Shown here: positions 1 to 8,756 of the stretch, one piece after another | How positions within the stretch are numbered: the stretch's first letter is position 1 | How the letters are laid out: each line of letters begins with the position of its first letter | Assembly: GCA_965217615.1 (NCBI GenBank) | Contig: CBDCIT010000015.1 | Coordinates: forward strand, 46,219 to 110,218 | DNA: 64,000 nucleotides | Origin: CAVOAK01 sp965217615 | GTDB lineage: Bacteria; Pseudomonadota; Alphaproteobacteria; UBA8366; CAVOAK01 | Reading direction: 5' to 3' | The notes under the pieces: model-generated | The model's database searches: none | What the model was told of the DNA's origin: nothing | Seen by the model: the letters and a program-made list of their open reading frames with translations, nothing else | Translations under genes and position numbers: made by a program

Positions 1-1
1 G

Positions 2-550
2 ACGGACTGGTGCCAGGGATGGATCGAGCGGATCGCGTCGATCTACCGCCTGAACGAGGCGAGGCTGGCTCATTACGACCCCGGGATCGAGCGCCAGACG
101 CCGGCGTTCGACGCGGCGCAGGGCGCGTTGAAGGAGGCGCTCGACGGCCTGTTCGCGCAGGCCGAACTGGAGCTTGCCGGCCTGCCGGACCCGGCGCGCG
201 AGGGCAAGGCGCTGCGTTCGCTGCTGAACCATCGCGAAGGGCTGAGCGTGTTCGTCGACCGCCCGCAGGTGCCTCTGGATAACAATCGCGCCGAAAGAGT
301 TTTACAAGGTCCGGCCATAGGGCGACGGCTGTCGTTCGGTTCCGACAGCGAGGACGGCGCCAGGTTCACGGCGATCATGTACTCGGTGGTGGGCACGCTC
401 TCGATGAATGGCATCGACATCCTGAGCTGGCTGGACGCGTGGCTCGCAGCGTGCGCGGAGAACGATCGTAAACCGCCGGGCGACCTGTCGTCGTGGCTGC
501 CATGGTCGATGAGCGAGGAGCGCAGGCGCGAACTCATGGCGCCGGCGTGA
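2..550 (+). CDS. IS66-family transposase, C-terminal part (5' end outside window)
   Basis: Cut-and-paste transposase of the IS66 family (DDE_Tnp_IS66). The frame is open from base 2 and ends at the TGA at 548-550. The visible C-terminal portion has the family signature around VPLDNNRAERVLQGPAIGR, containing the catalytic Glu in NNRAER, followed by a GARFTAIMYSVVGTL-type helix and the usual TnpC C-terminal tail. The stop overlaps the GTG of the next gene (GTGA at 547-550), so the two are probably translated as a unit. The N-terminal domain, the first two catalytic Asp residues and any accessory tnpA/tnpB genes are not visible. Confidence 0.85.
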   Translation, partial: TDWCQGWIERIASIYRLNEARLAHYDPGIERQTPAFDAAQGALKEALDGLFAQAELELAGLPDPAREGKALRSLLNHREGLSVFVDRPQVPLDNNRAERVLQGPAIGRRLSFGSDSEDGARFTAIMYSVVGTLSMNGIDILSWLDAWLAACAENDRKPPGDLSSWLPWSMSEERRRELMAPA

Positions 551-1428
551 CCGGCGCGATCGGGTGCCGTTATTACGGCCGCGACTTCACCGCCGGGGAA
601 ATGGCGCTGCTGCGCGCGCTGATCGCCGGGCCGCCGCCGTTGAACCGCCATATGCTGTCGAAGGAGTTCTGCCGGCGCATCGGCTGGTTCAAGCCCGACG
701 GCGGCCTCAAGGACATGATGGCCAGGGTCACCATGCTGGCCATGCACAGGGACGGCCTGATCGCCCTGCCGGCGCCGCAGGGACGGCAGAACCGGCCCGG
801 GCCGATCGTCTTCGGGCCGGACACCGAACCGCCGCTGTTCCCGGCCCCGACAACCCTCGACGAGATCCGTCCGCTCGACCTGCGCCCCGTCGTGCGCGGC
901 ACCCGGGAGAGCAAGCTCTGGAACGAGTTCGTCGCCCGCTACCACTATCTCGGATACAAGACCCTGGTCGGCGCCCAGATGCGCTATGCCGTCCATGACC
1001 GAAACGGCTGGCCACTCGCCATGCTCGGCTTCTCCACCGCCGCGTGGAAGCTTGCCCCGCGCGACACCTTCATCAGATGGACACGGCAACTGCGCGAGAA
1101 GAACCTTCCCTTCGTGGTCGACAACCCGAGGTTCCTGATCCTGCCCTGGATCAAGATCCCCAACCTGGGTTCGCACATCCTCGCCCTCATCCGCCAGCGC
1201 CTGCCCGACGACTGGACCGAGCGCTACAACACCACGCCCGTGCTCATCGAGACTTTCGTAGAGACCCCGCGATATACCGGCGCGGTCTACAGGGCATCGG
1301 GCTGGATCCATGTCGGCGCCACCCAGGGGCGCGGGCGCTACGACCGGGACAGGCAGTACGACAAGCCGAAAAAGGATGTCTGGCTCCGGCCCCTGCGACG
1401 GGACTGGAAACGCACCCTCAATCGCTAA
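547..1428 (+). CDS. DUF4338 (DruA-family) protein, passenger of the IS66 element
   Basis: About 293 residues. It contains the DUF4338 pattern: HYLGYKTLVG near residue 139, FSTAAWK, NPRFLILPWI, NLGSHIL, RLPDDW, ETFVETPRYTGAVYRASGW and a basic C-terminus. DUF4338 is the domain of DruA in the Druantia anti-phage system; its biochemistry is unknown. None of the other Druantia genes (notably the large DruE helicase) is nearby. The GTG at 547 is preferred as start because it overlaps the transposase stop as GTGA; an ATG at 493 is also possible, as is a later ATG at 601. Its place inside the transposon, directly behind and overlapping the transposase, suggests a role linked to transposition or a selfish defence cargo. 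Another DUF4338 domain occurs in the ISAs1 element at 13.6 kb. Confidence 0.75.
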   Translation: MTGAIGCRYYGRDFTAGEMALLRALIAGPPPLNRHMLSKEFCRRIGWFKPDGGLKDMMARVTMLAMHRDGLIALPAPQGRQNRPGPIVFGPDTEPPLFPAPTTLDEIRPLDLRPVVRGTRESKLWNEFVARYHYLGYKTLVGAQMRYAVHDRNGWPLAMLGFSTAAWKLAPRDTFIRWTRQLREKNLPFVVDNPRFLILPWIKIPNLGSHILALIRQRLPDDWTERYNTTPVLIETFVETPRYTGAVYRASGWIHVGATQGRGRYDRDRQYDKPKKDVWLRPLRRDWKRTLNR

Positions 1429-1483
1429 GATCCACCGGGGCCGATAGAAACGTCCGCGCTGATTCCACGGCCTGAACGAACAC

Positions 1484-1753
1484 TTACAGTTCAAAGGGCT
1501 GCCACAAAACAAGAAGCTTGCCACCCAGCGCTACGTATCCGCCGAGTATGCTTCCGACAACAATGATGAGCCAATGATGAGAAACATGCAGGAACCCTAT
1601 TTTCGCCGCCGCAAAGATAAGCAAGAAGCGTCGACAAAGTCTATGCAGACTACGCAGCCGGGTTTGACACCAGCTTGTTGAATCACGATGCGCAATCCAT
1701 TCAATCGACGCGAACGAGTAGGTGCGACGCCCATTCTTCAATCTCCAGCGCAA
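1484..1753 (-). pseudogene. Possible membrane-protein fragment cut by the IS66 element
   Basis: This minus-strand frame carries two hydrophobic stretches (FLLIFAAAKIGFLHV and WLIIVVGSILGGYVALGG) and runs into the IS66 right end at 1487, where a stop is met. It is in the same frame as ilvA, directly downstream of the ilvA TAG stop, and has no good start of its own (only TTG near 1753). It may be the remnant of an interrupted membrane-protein gene or chance coding. I do not recognise the family. Confidence 0.3.
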
Positions 1754-1792
1754 GAGAAGATACGCATTTAGGTGGCTGTCAAATCGATTTGG

Positions 1793-3016
1793 CTAGGCGT
1801 TCGTATTACTGATACTGAGCTGCCGCGTGGGTAGGCCTTCCCTGTTGAGCTGGGCGACGATGTCTTCAGCCTGAACTTTGTCGCGGGTTTCAACCAGGAC
1901 ATCGAGGTCCGCCAACTTGACCGGTACATCCTGGAAGAGGCGCTGGTGGGCGATCTCGATAATATCGCCGCCGACGCTCGCTATTTGCTGCGCAACCTTC
2001 GCCAGTGCGCCTGGCCTATCGGAAATGGTCACGCGAAGTCGAACGATCCGGCCTGTGCGGACCAGGCCGCGCATCAGAACCGATGCGAGCAGCCGTGCAT
2101 CAATATTTCCGCCGCAAACGACGAGGCCGACTTTTCGGCCGGCAAATCGTTCGCGATTCTCCATGAGAGCCGCCAAAGGAGCAGCGCCAGCACCTTCGGC
2201 CAGCACTTTGCTGCTCTCAAGCATTGTCAATACAGCCGTCTCCATGGCGAACTCGCTGACCAGGAGAATTTCATCGACCAGCCGTCCGGCGATTTCACGG
2301 GCGGCGCTGCCGGGAATTCTGATCGCTATACCTTCGGCGATGGTATTGCCGCCCGATGTCGGTGTGAGTCCGTGAATCGCTTCGTACATTGAGGGATACT
2401 GTGCGGCTTCCACGCCGACGATCTCGATATTCGGCGAAAGCTCTTTCGCCGCCGTTGCAACGCCGGCGATGACACCCCCGCCGCCGATGGGCACGACGAT
2501 CGTGTCCAAATCGTCGACGTCGGCAAGCATCTCCAAGGCGATAGTTCCCTGACCGGTTACGATCAATTCGTCATCGTAGGGATGGACGAGAGTGAGCGAA
2601 TCGGCTTCGGCTAGATCTTGTGCAAATGGTTCGGCAGCATTGACGCTTTCGCCGTGCAACAGAACGCGCGCGTGGAACGCCTCAGTGCGCACAATCTTCG
2701 TGAAAGGTGTCGCTTCAGGCATGACGATAGTCGCCGGAATCCCCAGCCGTTGCGCATGATAGGCAACCCCTTGCGCGTGGTTGCCGGCGGAGATCGCGAT
2801 CACTCCTGACTTTTTCTGTTCGTCGCTCAGGCTCAGAAGTTTGACAAGTGCGCCCCTATCCTTGAATGACCCCGTGCGCTGAAGAATTTCGAGCTTGAGG
2901 TAAATCTCGGCGCCAAGAGCCGCGGATAACGCGGCCGAACGTACAGTTGGCGTGCGGACGACGACGCCTGCGATCGCATCCGCTGCGGCAGTTATGCGCT
3001 GCAAAGTGATGGTCAT
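1793..3016 (-). CDS. ilvA: Threonine ammonia-lyase (biosynthetic threonine dehydratase, ACT-domain type)
   Basis: Converts L-threonine to 2-oxobutanoate and ammonia with PLP, the first step of isoleucine synthesis. The fold-II PLP enzyme domain covers about residues 1-310. The Schiff-base lysine is in GSFKDRG (K52), the SAGNHAQG loop is present, and a glycine-rich phosphate-binding loop GGGGV lies near residue 190. A single C-terminal ACT domain (RLRVTISDRPGALAKV onward) points to allosteric control by an amino acid. At about 407 residues it fits the short TdcB/IlvA class with one ACT domain. The start chosen is MTITLQ, preceded by GGAG about 9 nt upstream; an upstream in-frame start would add 16 residues. 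It is divergent from the decarboxylase gene. Confidence 0.92.
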   Translation of the reverse strand: MTITLQRITAAADAIAGVVVRTPTVRSAALSAALGAEIYLKLEILQRTGSFKDRGALVKLLSLSDEQKKSGVIAISAGNHAQGVAYHAQRLGIPATIVMPEATPFTKIVRTEAFHARVLLHGESVNAAEPFAQDLAEADSLTLVHPYDDELIVTGQGTIALEMLADVDDLDTIVVPIGGGGVIAGVATAAKELSPNIEIVGVEAAQYPSMYEAIHGLTPTSGGNTIAEGIAIRIPGSAAREIAGRLVDEILLVSEFAMETAVLTMLESSKVLAEGAGAAPLAALMENRERFAGRKVGLVVCGGNIDARLLASVLMRGLVRTGRIVRLRVTISDRPGALAKVAQQIASVGGDIIEIAHQRLFQDVPVKLADLDVLVETRDKVQAEDIVAQLNREGLPTRQLSISNTNA

Positions 3017-3252
3017 AGGATTAAGCTCCGGAGGAGCGAGAACATGCCGTTCCCTTCGATCCACCGATCTTTGCCCGTCGCTTCGTCAGCGCCCCGAAAT
3101 TTTCGAATAATTTGCAGGAATGAAGGCATTGCTCCCTCGACAGTCAAAAATTATGGTCCAGCTTCTTAGAGGAGCATCTAAGTCACCGCAATGAAACGCT
3201 TCGATGCGGGTGCGCAGACGCAAGTGGGTCGATGAAGGAATAAGCCAAACCG

Positions 3253-4461
3253 ATGGACTCCCGCCATTTTGTCGACGCCGACGCAGTTGTTTCGGCATTG
3301 CAGCCGAGCTATCCGGTCTATTGTCTGAGACCGGGTGAACTCCAGGCGGCTGCACGACGCTTTCTCGACGGGTTCCCCGGCCGTGTTCTCTACGCCGTCA
3401 AATGCAACCCGCATCCACTGGTCTTGCAGACGCTCTTCGACGCAGGTATTCGAGATTATGACACGGCGTCGCTGGCCGAAATTGCGGCCGTGAAGGAAAT
3501 GCATGAGGAGGCAAATCCATACTTCATGCATCCCGTTAAATCACGTGCGGAAATTCTTACAGCGTCGACTGTTTACGGAGTCAGGCACTTTGTGATCGAC
3601 CATGCCGACGAGCTCCAAAAAATCGAACAGGAAACCAAGCATGGCGATGAGCTCGTAGTGTTGGTCAGATTTGCCACACCTGGCGGATTTGCACGCTACG
3701 AATTGTCGCAGAAATTTGGCGCAACGGTTGAGGATGCGGTAGCACTACTACACGCCGTTGATGCAGCGGGCTTCGAGACGGGATTAGCCTTTCACGTCGG
3801 ATCGCAATGCGATAGCCCTGACGCCTACCGGTCGGCAATGCGGCTCACCGGCGTGATTGCCGAGCGGGCGGGTATAGAACTTCGCTATCTCGACGTGGGG
3901 GGCGGATTTCCAGCACCCTACTTGAACGATAACCCGCCGCCACTCTCGGAATATTTTCGGGCCATCGAACTCGGTATTGAGGAGATCGGCCTGCCCGAAG
4001 CATGCACACTCATGTGCGAACCCGGCAGGGCGTTGGTCGCAGCGGCCTGTTCGCTGGTTGTACAGGTGTTGCTGCGCAAAGCCGATGCCGTTTATATCAA
4101 CGATGGCGTCTACCACAGTTTGGCGGAAACGGTGACGGGAGGATTGAAGCCTCCAGTTCGCCTTATCCGTCCAGGTCGACCCGACACCACGGAAACACGT
4201 GAATTCACGGTCTACGGTCCGACCTGCGACAACACCGATTGTCTGCCCTACCGCTTGCTCATGCCGGTCGATACTCAGGAAGGTGACTGGCTTGAATTCG
4301 GCCAGTTGGGTGCTTATTCGAACGCTATGGTGTCCCATTTCAATGGCTTTCATCCAGATACCTTCGTTACCGTGGATGCGCCACCGTTGCTCCCCGATAG
4401 AGCAGACGCGGTCGCCGCGCTTGACGAGGCTGCCGATGCCTCGCACGCACCGGTCGTTTAG
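3253..4461 (+). CDS. Ornithine/diaminopimelate-type PLP decarboxylase (ornithine decarboxylase-like)
   Basis: Alanine-racemase-fold (group IV) decarboxylase of about 402 residues. Visible landmarks in order: PLP lysine in YAVKCNPHP (K50), HVGSQ near 180, the glycine loop GGGFP near 217, EPGRALVA near 255, and a C-terminal GPTCDNTDC motif carrying the Cys and Asp that contribute to the partner subunit active site. The GPTCD form and overall length fit ornithine decarboxylase (putrescine synthesis) better than LysA, but lysine or dual specificity cannot be excluded. AAGGA lies about 12 nt before the ATG. The 3' end overlaps the antisense tail of the broken GNAT gene. Confidence 0.85.
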   Translation: MDSRHFVDADAVVSALQPSYPVYCLRPGELQAAARRFLDGFPGRVLYAVKCNPHPLVLQTLFDAGIRDYDTASLAEIAAVKEMHEEANPYFMHPVKSRAEILTASTVYGVRHFVIDHADELQKIEQETKHGDELVVLVRFATPGGFARYELSQKFGATVEDAVALLHAVDAAGFETGLAFHVGSQCDSPDAYRSAMRLTGVIAERAGIELRYLDVGGGFPAPYLNDNPPPLSEYFRAIELGIEEIGLPEACTLMCEPGRALVAAACSLVVQVLLRKADAVYINDGVYHSLAETVTGGLKPPVRLIRPGRPDTTETREFTVYGPTCDNTDCLPYRLLMPVDTQEGDWLEFGQLGAYSNAMVSHFNGFHPDTFVTVDAPPLLPDRADAVAALDEAADASHAPVV

Positions 4462-4731
4462 CCCGCTTTTTAGCCTTCGTTTCGTCCCTGAGTTTGCTGC
4501 CACTCTCTTCGTACGGTGCAATTCTGCTCGTATCCATATCGTAGGTTACCCACATGGTGCGCTCGGCAACGCGGTCGTAAAGCGAACGCGCCGCATAATT
4601 GTCGTCAGCTGTGATCCAGCGGACGACAGGACAGCCGTGGCTTCGCGCTTCGTCGGCGACGGCGCTTAGCAACGCATTCCCAATTCCGTCGCGGCGCGCA
4701 TCGGCATCGACGAAAAGATCGTCGAGGAAAA

Positions 4732-6175
4732 CAGCCCGTTGATTAAGTGGCTTTTTCCGGCTCTCACCCCCAGATGAAGAATGCGGCGGCGAAAGCCGAC
4801 TGGCCGCTTTGCGAAACCCCCCGTGCCACCAGCATGGCCCCGATGGGCGTGAGCAGAACGAAAATACCGCCATATCCGCCCGCCACGGCCTCCCGCGGGG
4901 TGCCGGCGCCGATGAGCTGGCGCATCAGTAACGATAGATTGTGGCCGGCGACGTGGAGCAGGTATCGCTTGTGCACATTCTCTCGCCCGCGCAGCCAGGT
5001 TCGTCGCATGCCGCCACGATCGAGGTTGTGGGCAAAGCAGCGCTCGACGATCTCGGCGCGCAGCTTGAAGGCCTCGCGGGCGACCCCGGACTTGAGCCGC
5101 GCACGGTTGTTGGTGACCGCGCGCCGCGCCGCCTCATCACCGTGCCAGCGCGAAAAGCCGGTCTGCTTGGGCGCCGCGATCCGGGTCTTCCAGGGACTGT
5201 CGTCCAGAGCCCTCAAGACCGCCCGTGAGTGATAACCTTTGTCGGCGACGCATTCGGCCGGGTCCTCCGCCGTCGGTGCCGCATCCACCGCCTTGAGGTT
5301 TGCCTCGGCCTTCGCCAGGGTCTTGGAAAGCGTCGTGGTGTCGCCCTCATCGGCCGGGTGCAGCTCGGCCGCCACCACCGCGCCGGTGTCCAGATCCACC
5401 GCGTGCTCGGGCTTGTAGGCCAGATGCGTCGTGCCGTCCTTCATCTTGGCGATCTTGGCCTCGGGGTCGCTCTTCGAAACCCAATCCGTGTTGGAAAGCT
5501 TCTTGCCCTTGCGCTTCCGCTCCAGACGCGCCAGATCCTCGGCCGTGGGTGTCTCGACGCCGCTTTCCCGGGTCAGGCGCTCCAGCATCTCCCGGTAGCC
5601 TTCGCCGTTGGCGCGCCGCACGATGTTCCGCAGCGCCGCGTTGGCCTCCATGGTCGAGGCATCGACGCCGATGCGCTCGCCCTTGATCAGCCCCGCCTCG
5701 GCGATCAGCACCAGAACCCAGTCGAAGACCGCCGCGTGGACTTCATGGGGCAGGCGCGTGCGGCTCCGTGACAGCCAGGAATGGTCCGGTACCCGATCAC
5801 GGCTCCCCAGTCGCAGGAACGCCCGCAGCGAAAGCGAGTCCGAGCAGCGCCACTCCAGACCGCGCTCGCTGTCGATGCCCTCGAAGTAGCCCACCAGGTG
5901 CATCCGGAAATAGCGCCCGGGCGGCACCGAGGGCGCGCCCATCCGGGCCGCGTAATAAGGCCGGCAGCTCGCCTCGGCAAAGGCGTCAAAGCCGCCCTCG
6001 ATCAGCACCGACTGCAAGCGGTCATAAAACACATGACCCGGAGAGCGCGGCATCTCCGACCAGCTCACCATCAGGTCCCCCTGACCAGCCTTCTGCCGTC
6101 CCATCGCCATCGGCAAACCCCCCTGCAAATCAGGGAACCAGAGGATCAGACGGCGCCGACTTAATCAACGGGCTG
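4732..6175 (-). mobile_element. IS5/IS1182-type insertion sequence, copy 1 (intact)
   Basis: A 1444-bp element bounded by the inverted repeat CAGCCCGTTGATTAAGT at 4732-4748 and its complement at 6159-6175. It is flanked by AAAA on both sides (4-bp target duplication) and inserted in the GNAT gene. It carries one transposase gene, nearly filling the element. Two more copies lie at 11198-12641 and 42855-44298. Confidence 0.9.
4764..6110 (-). CDS. IS5/IS1182-type transposase, copy 1
   Basis: DDE transposase of about 448 residues with an N-terminal DUF772-like segment (SCRPYYAARMGAPSVPPGRY). The first catalytic Asp is in IGVDASTMEANAALR, a second candidate is in CVADKGYHSRAVL, and a C-terminal IVERCFAHNLDRGGMRRTWL stretch contains the Glu. 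The VDASTMEANA motif is typical of IS1182-group enzymes. ATG at 6110 (MAMGRQ) follows a G-rich ribosome-binding stretch; an upstream TTG would add six residues. The frame is intact, and copy 3 is almost identical, so either could be the active source. Confidence 0.9.
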   Translation of the reverse strand: MAMGRQKAGQGDLMVSWSEMPRSPGHVFYDRLQSVLIEGGFDAFAEASCRPYYAARMGAPSVPPGRYFRMHLVGYFEGIDSERGLEWRCSDSLSLRAFLRLGSRDRVPDHSWLSRSRTRLPHEVHAAVFDWVLVLIAEAGLIKGERIGVDASTMEANAALRNIVRRANGEGYREMLERLTRESGVETPTAEDLARLERKRKGKKLSNTDWVSKSDPEAKIAKMKDGTTHLAYKPEHAVDLDTGAVVAAELHPADEGDTTTLSKTLAKAEANLKAVDAAPTAEDPAECVADKGYHSRAVLRALDDSPWKTRIAAPKQTGFSRWHGDEAARRAVTNNRARLKSGVAREAFKLRAEIVERCFAHNLDRGGMRRTWLRGRENVHKRYLLHVAGHNLSLLMRQLIGAGTPREAVAGGYGGIFVLLTPIGAMLVARGVSQSGQSAFAAAFFIWG

Positions 6176-6497
6176 AAAAGGCCCGTAGCACCGGCCAGAG
6201 GTCGCGCAAATACGCGAAAATGCGCGAGACCGACCAGCGACTGTGCTTCGCGCGCGACCAGCGCGGTCAATTCATGGTTCTTGTCGCGCAACCAATTCCA
6301 CACTAGATCCAGTGTTTCAGCGGGCATCGGCGTGCGGTAGAACATGGCATAACCGCGGTAAAGTCTTTGCCATTCGGTCTTGTCGCTCGCCTTGAGCCGT
6401 CCAATTGTAACCATGTCTTGCATCCATCTTCGTCACTGTCTGGGCGTGTGCTGGCCTATCAGACGAGCCAGAGAAATCATTCGCCTGCCGAGGCATT

Positions 6498-7586
6498 ATG
6501 ATCGAGAAATTGGACCTGTCCACGCGTGAGAGGCGGCGGGCAGAGGCGGTTGTTCCGCGGGCTGAGCTGTTGTCCAGCCGTCCTGTGGTTGACCTGCCAT
6601 CTTTCGCGCCGCGCGCGCCGTGGTTGAGCGCCGACTTGCAGACGATGCGTAACTTTGTCGTTCGGCGTTTCGGCGGCGTGCCGTCAAATCTCCCGGGCGA
6701 GCGCCTTTACCTCGACATGAAGGACGGATCGGGTGACCGGCTGGCGGCGACGTTAAACCAGAACGCGCCCGAAGCCCCCTTGGTGGTGCTCCTTCACGGT
6801 ATTACGGGTTGCGAGACGTCGAGCCATATGATCATCACGTCACGCTACTTGAACCGGCTCGGCTATCGCGTATTGCGGCTCAATCTGCGCGGTGCGGGAC
6901 CGTCTCGGGAGACCTGCCGGGACCACTATCACGGCGGCAGTGTCGGCGATCTCGCCGACGCCCTGGCCGCTCTTGATCCGGCGTTGACGCAGAACGGTCT
7001 CCTGCTTGCCGGCTATTCGCTTGGCGGCGCCATTCTCCTCAAGTTCCTTTCAGAATTCCGGGATGAATTCCCTATTCGGGCCGCTGCAGCGGTTTCGGCG
7101 CCGATCGATCTTGCGCAAGCATCGCGGCGCGTCACGCGCTTGCGCAACCGGATCTACGACCGCTGGCTGTTAAGGCGCATGAAGGAAGAGGTCGCCGGTG
7201 CAGAAATCAGCGACGACGAACGCCAGGCGATCGCCTCGGCCCGCAGCGTATATGCCTTCGACGACCGATTTGTCGCACCGCATCATGGCTTCGGTAGTGC
7301 TGAGCACTACTACGTCGAATGCTCGGCGCTACACGGCTTGCATCGCATTGCCGTCCCGACACTGGTGTTGCACGCGCGCGACGACCCGTGGATCCCGCCA
7401 GATGCCTACCTCGACGTCGAGTGGTCTGCCAATCCAAATCTCACAGCCGTACTAACGCGCCACGGTGGACATCTGGGCTACCATGGGCGCGGCAGCCTGA
7501 TTCCATGGCATGTTCGTTGTATCGAGTGCTTTTTTTCGACTATTTGCCGGCAAGCCTACGGGCAACTTCCAGCGCCGCATAGGTAA
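6498..7586 (+). CDS. YheT-like alpha/beta-hydrolase
   Basis: About 362 residues, the length of the YheT/ABHD1-3 hydrolase family. Visible: VVLLHGITGCETS (oxyanion HG), the nucleophile elbow GYSLGG (Ser), the acid Asp in ARDDPWIPP and the catalytic His in GGHLGY. An N-terminal PWLSADLQTM-like segment is also characteristic of this family. The substrate is unknown; related proteins hydrolyse esters. No signal peptide is seen, so it is probably cytoplasmic or membrane-associated. Its last 47 nt overlap the 3' end of the convergent hemB gene. Confidence 0.85.
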   Translation: MIEKLDLSTRERRRAEAVVPRAELLSSRPVVDLPSFAPRAPWLSADLQTMRNFVVRRFGGVPSNLPGERLYLDMKDGSGDRLAATLNQNAPEAPLVVLLHGITGCETSSHMIITSRYLNRLGYRVLRLNLRGAGPSRETCRDHYHGGSVGDLADALAALDPALTQNGLLLAGYSLGGAILLKFLSEFRDEFPIRAAAAVSAPIDLAQASRRVTRLRNRIYDRWLLRRMKEEVAGAEISDDERQAIASARSVYAFDDRFVAPHHGFGSAEHYYVECSALHGLHRIAVPTLVLHARDDPWIPPDAYLDVEWSANPNLTAVLTRHGGHLGYHGRGSLIPWHVRCIECFFSTICRQAYGQLPAPHR

Positions 7587-8544
7587 GGATCCCATCGGCG
7601 CCGGCTCGCTTGAAGGCCGTCAGGACCTCGAGAATAATCTTGTCCCAGTCGAGCCAGCCGTTTTCCGCAGCCGCCTTCAGCATCGCGTATTCTCCGCTTA
7701 CATTGTAAGCGTAGGTCGGCACGCCGAAGGTGTCTTTTACGCGTCGGATGATGTCGAGATAGGGCAGGCCCGGTTTGACCATCACCATGTCGGCACCTTC
7801 TGCGAGGTCGAGGGCCACCTCGCGCAGTGCCTCGTCGCTGTTGGCGGGGTCCATTTGGTAAGTGCGCTTATCGCCTATCAGCGCGGCCTTCGAACCGACG
7901 GCGTCGCGGAACGGGCCATAAAAGGCAGACGCGTATTTCGCGGCGTAGGCGAGAATGCGCGTGTTCTGAAAGCCTTCGGCGTCAAGGGCGCCGCGAATGG
8001 CGCCGACGCGGCCGTCCATCATGTCAGATGGCGCGATCGTATCGCAGCCGGCTCTTGCCTGGACGATCGCCTGCCGACATAGCACTTCCAGGGTTTCGTC
8101 GTTGAGTATTTCCTCGCCGCTCATTACGCCATCGTGACCGTGGCTGGTGAACGGATCGAGCGCCACGTCGCAGACCACAATGATCTCTGGCACCGAATCC
8201 TTGATCGCGGCAATCGCTCGGCAAACGAGATTGTCTGGATTAATAGCCTCGCTGCCGGTCTCGTTCTTTCGCTCATTTTCGATATTTGGGAACAGCGCAA
8301 TTGCCGGAATACCAAGTCCTTCTGCCTCGCTCGCAGCCTGTACCGCAAGGTCTATCGACAGCCGCTCTACCCCCGGCATCGACGCCACCGGCTCTCGCTG
8401 GCGTTTGCCGTCAACGACGAAGATCGGCCAAATCAAGTCGTCGACCGACAATCGGTTTTCGGCGACCAGTCGGCGCACCGACTCATCGCGCCGGTTGCGC
8501 CGCATGCGTGTCGTTGGATAGGCGCCGCTCCGCTTACTGCTCAC
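7540..8544 (-). CDS. hemB: Delta-aminolevulinic acid dehydratase (porphobilinogen synthase)
   Basis: Condenses two 5-aminolevulinates to porphobilinogen in haem synthesis. At 334 residues it has normal length. The two active-site lysines are in AAKYASAFYGPF (K203) and MVKPGLPYLD (K257). The metal segment reads DVALDPFTSHGHDG rather than the Cys-rich form, so it belongs to the zinc-independent, Mg-responsive class common in alphaproteobacteria. It converges on the YheT-like gene with overlapping 3' ends, so transcription of the two may interfere. The stop is TAG. Confidence 0.95.
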   Translation of the reverse strand: MSSKRSGAYPTTRMRRNRRDESVRRLVAENRLSVDDLIWPIFVVDGKRQREPVASMPGVERLSIDLAVQAASEAEGLGIPAIALFPNIENERKNETGSEAINPDNLVCRAIAAIKDSVPEIIVVCDVALDPFTSHGHDGVMSGEEILNDETLEVLCRQAIVQARAGCDTIAPSDMMDGRVGAIRGALDAEGFQNTRILAYAAKYASAFYGPFRDAVGSKAALIGDKRTYQMDPANSDEALREVALDLAEGADMVMVKPGLPYLDIIRRVKDTFGVPTYAYNVSGEYAMLKAAAENGWLDWDKIILEVLTAFKRAGADGILTYAALEVARRLAGK

Positions 8545-8756
8545 TGTCTGAAAGTCCTAAATGGTTGATCCGTCTTAGCTGTTTGGAGGTGCGCGGCAAT
8601 GGAGGAGAGTTGCCGTAGACTAAGCCTGACGCAATATTGACACAACGTTTGGCGAGAGGGGCGGTAATCCGCGCGATTATCACGGACTTTCGTTTCCGAT
8701 GGCCAAGGGTCAAGGTGACGAACCCAGCGGTGTATAACTGGAATTGATCCGACGGT

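Larger units (their letters stand above)
1..1487 (+). mobile_element. IS66-family element, right part only, with DUF4338 passenger
   Basis: The element enters from the left edge and holds the C-terminal part of an IS66-type transposase followed by a DUF4338 gene. The probable right terminus is at 1487: read inward from the right it begins GTAAGTGTTCG, matching the GTAA start usual for IS66 terminal repeats. Beyond it lies unrelated sequence that looks like the interrupted end of a membrane-protein frame. The left end and the 8-bp target duplication are outside the window, so the boundary rests on one end only. Confidence 0.65.
4367..6423 (-). pseudogene. GNAT N-acetyltransferase interrupted by an IS5/IS1182-type element
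   Basis: The N-terminal half (6423 down to 6176) reads MQDMVTIGRLKASDKTEWQR and ends ...AGATGLF. The C-terminal half resumes at 4731 with LDDLFVDADARRDGIGNAL, the acetyl-CoA-binding motif A (R/Q-x-x-G-x-G/A pattern as RRDGIG). Removing the element at 4732-6175 together with one copy of the flanking AAAA (TTTT on this strand) joins the halves in frame as GLFLDDLFVDADARRDGIG, a normal GNAT sequence. The gene is therefore inactivated by insertion only. The last ~45 residues after YDMDTSR are very basic and overlap the decarboxylase gene antisense, so the true stop may originally have been earlier. Confidence 0.85.

Noticed and set aside
547..1428. A complete Druantia defence system
   Set aside because: Only the DUF4338 (DruA-family) protein is present; no DruB-DruD and no large DruE helicase can be seen within the window.
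73..1524. Long minus-strand open frame (about 483 codons) across the IS66 end
   Set aside because: It is antisense to the transposase and DUF4338 genes, which have clear family motifs; its own residues show no family pattern, only GC-rich codon shadow.
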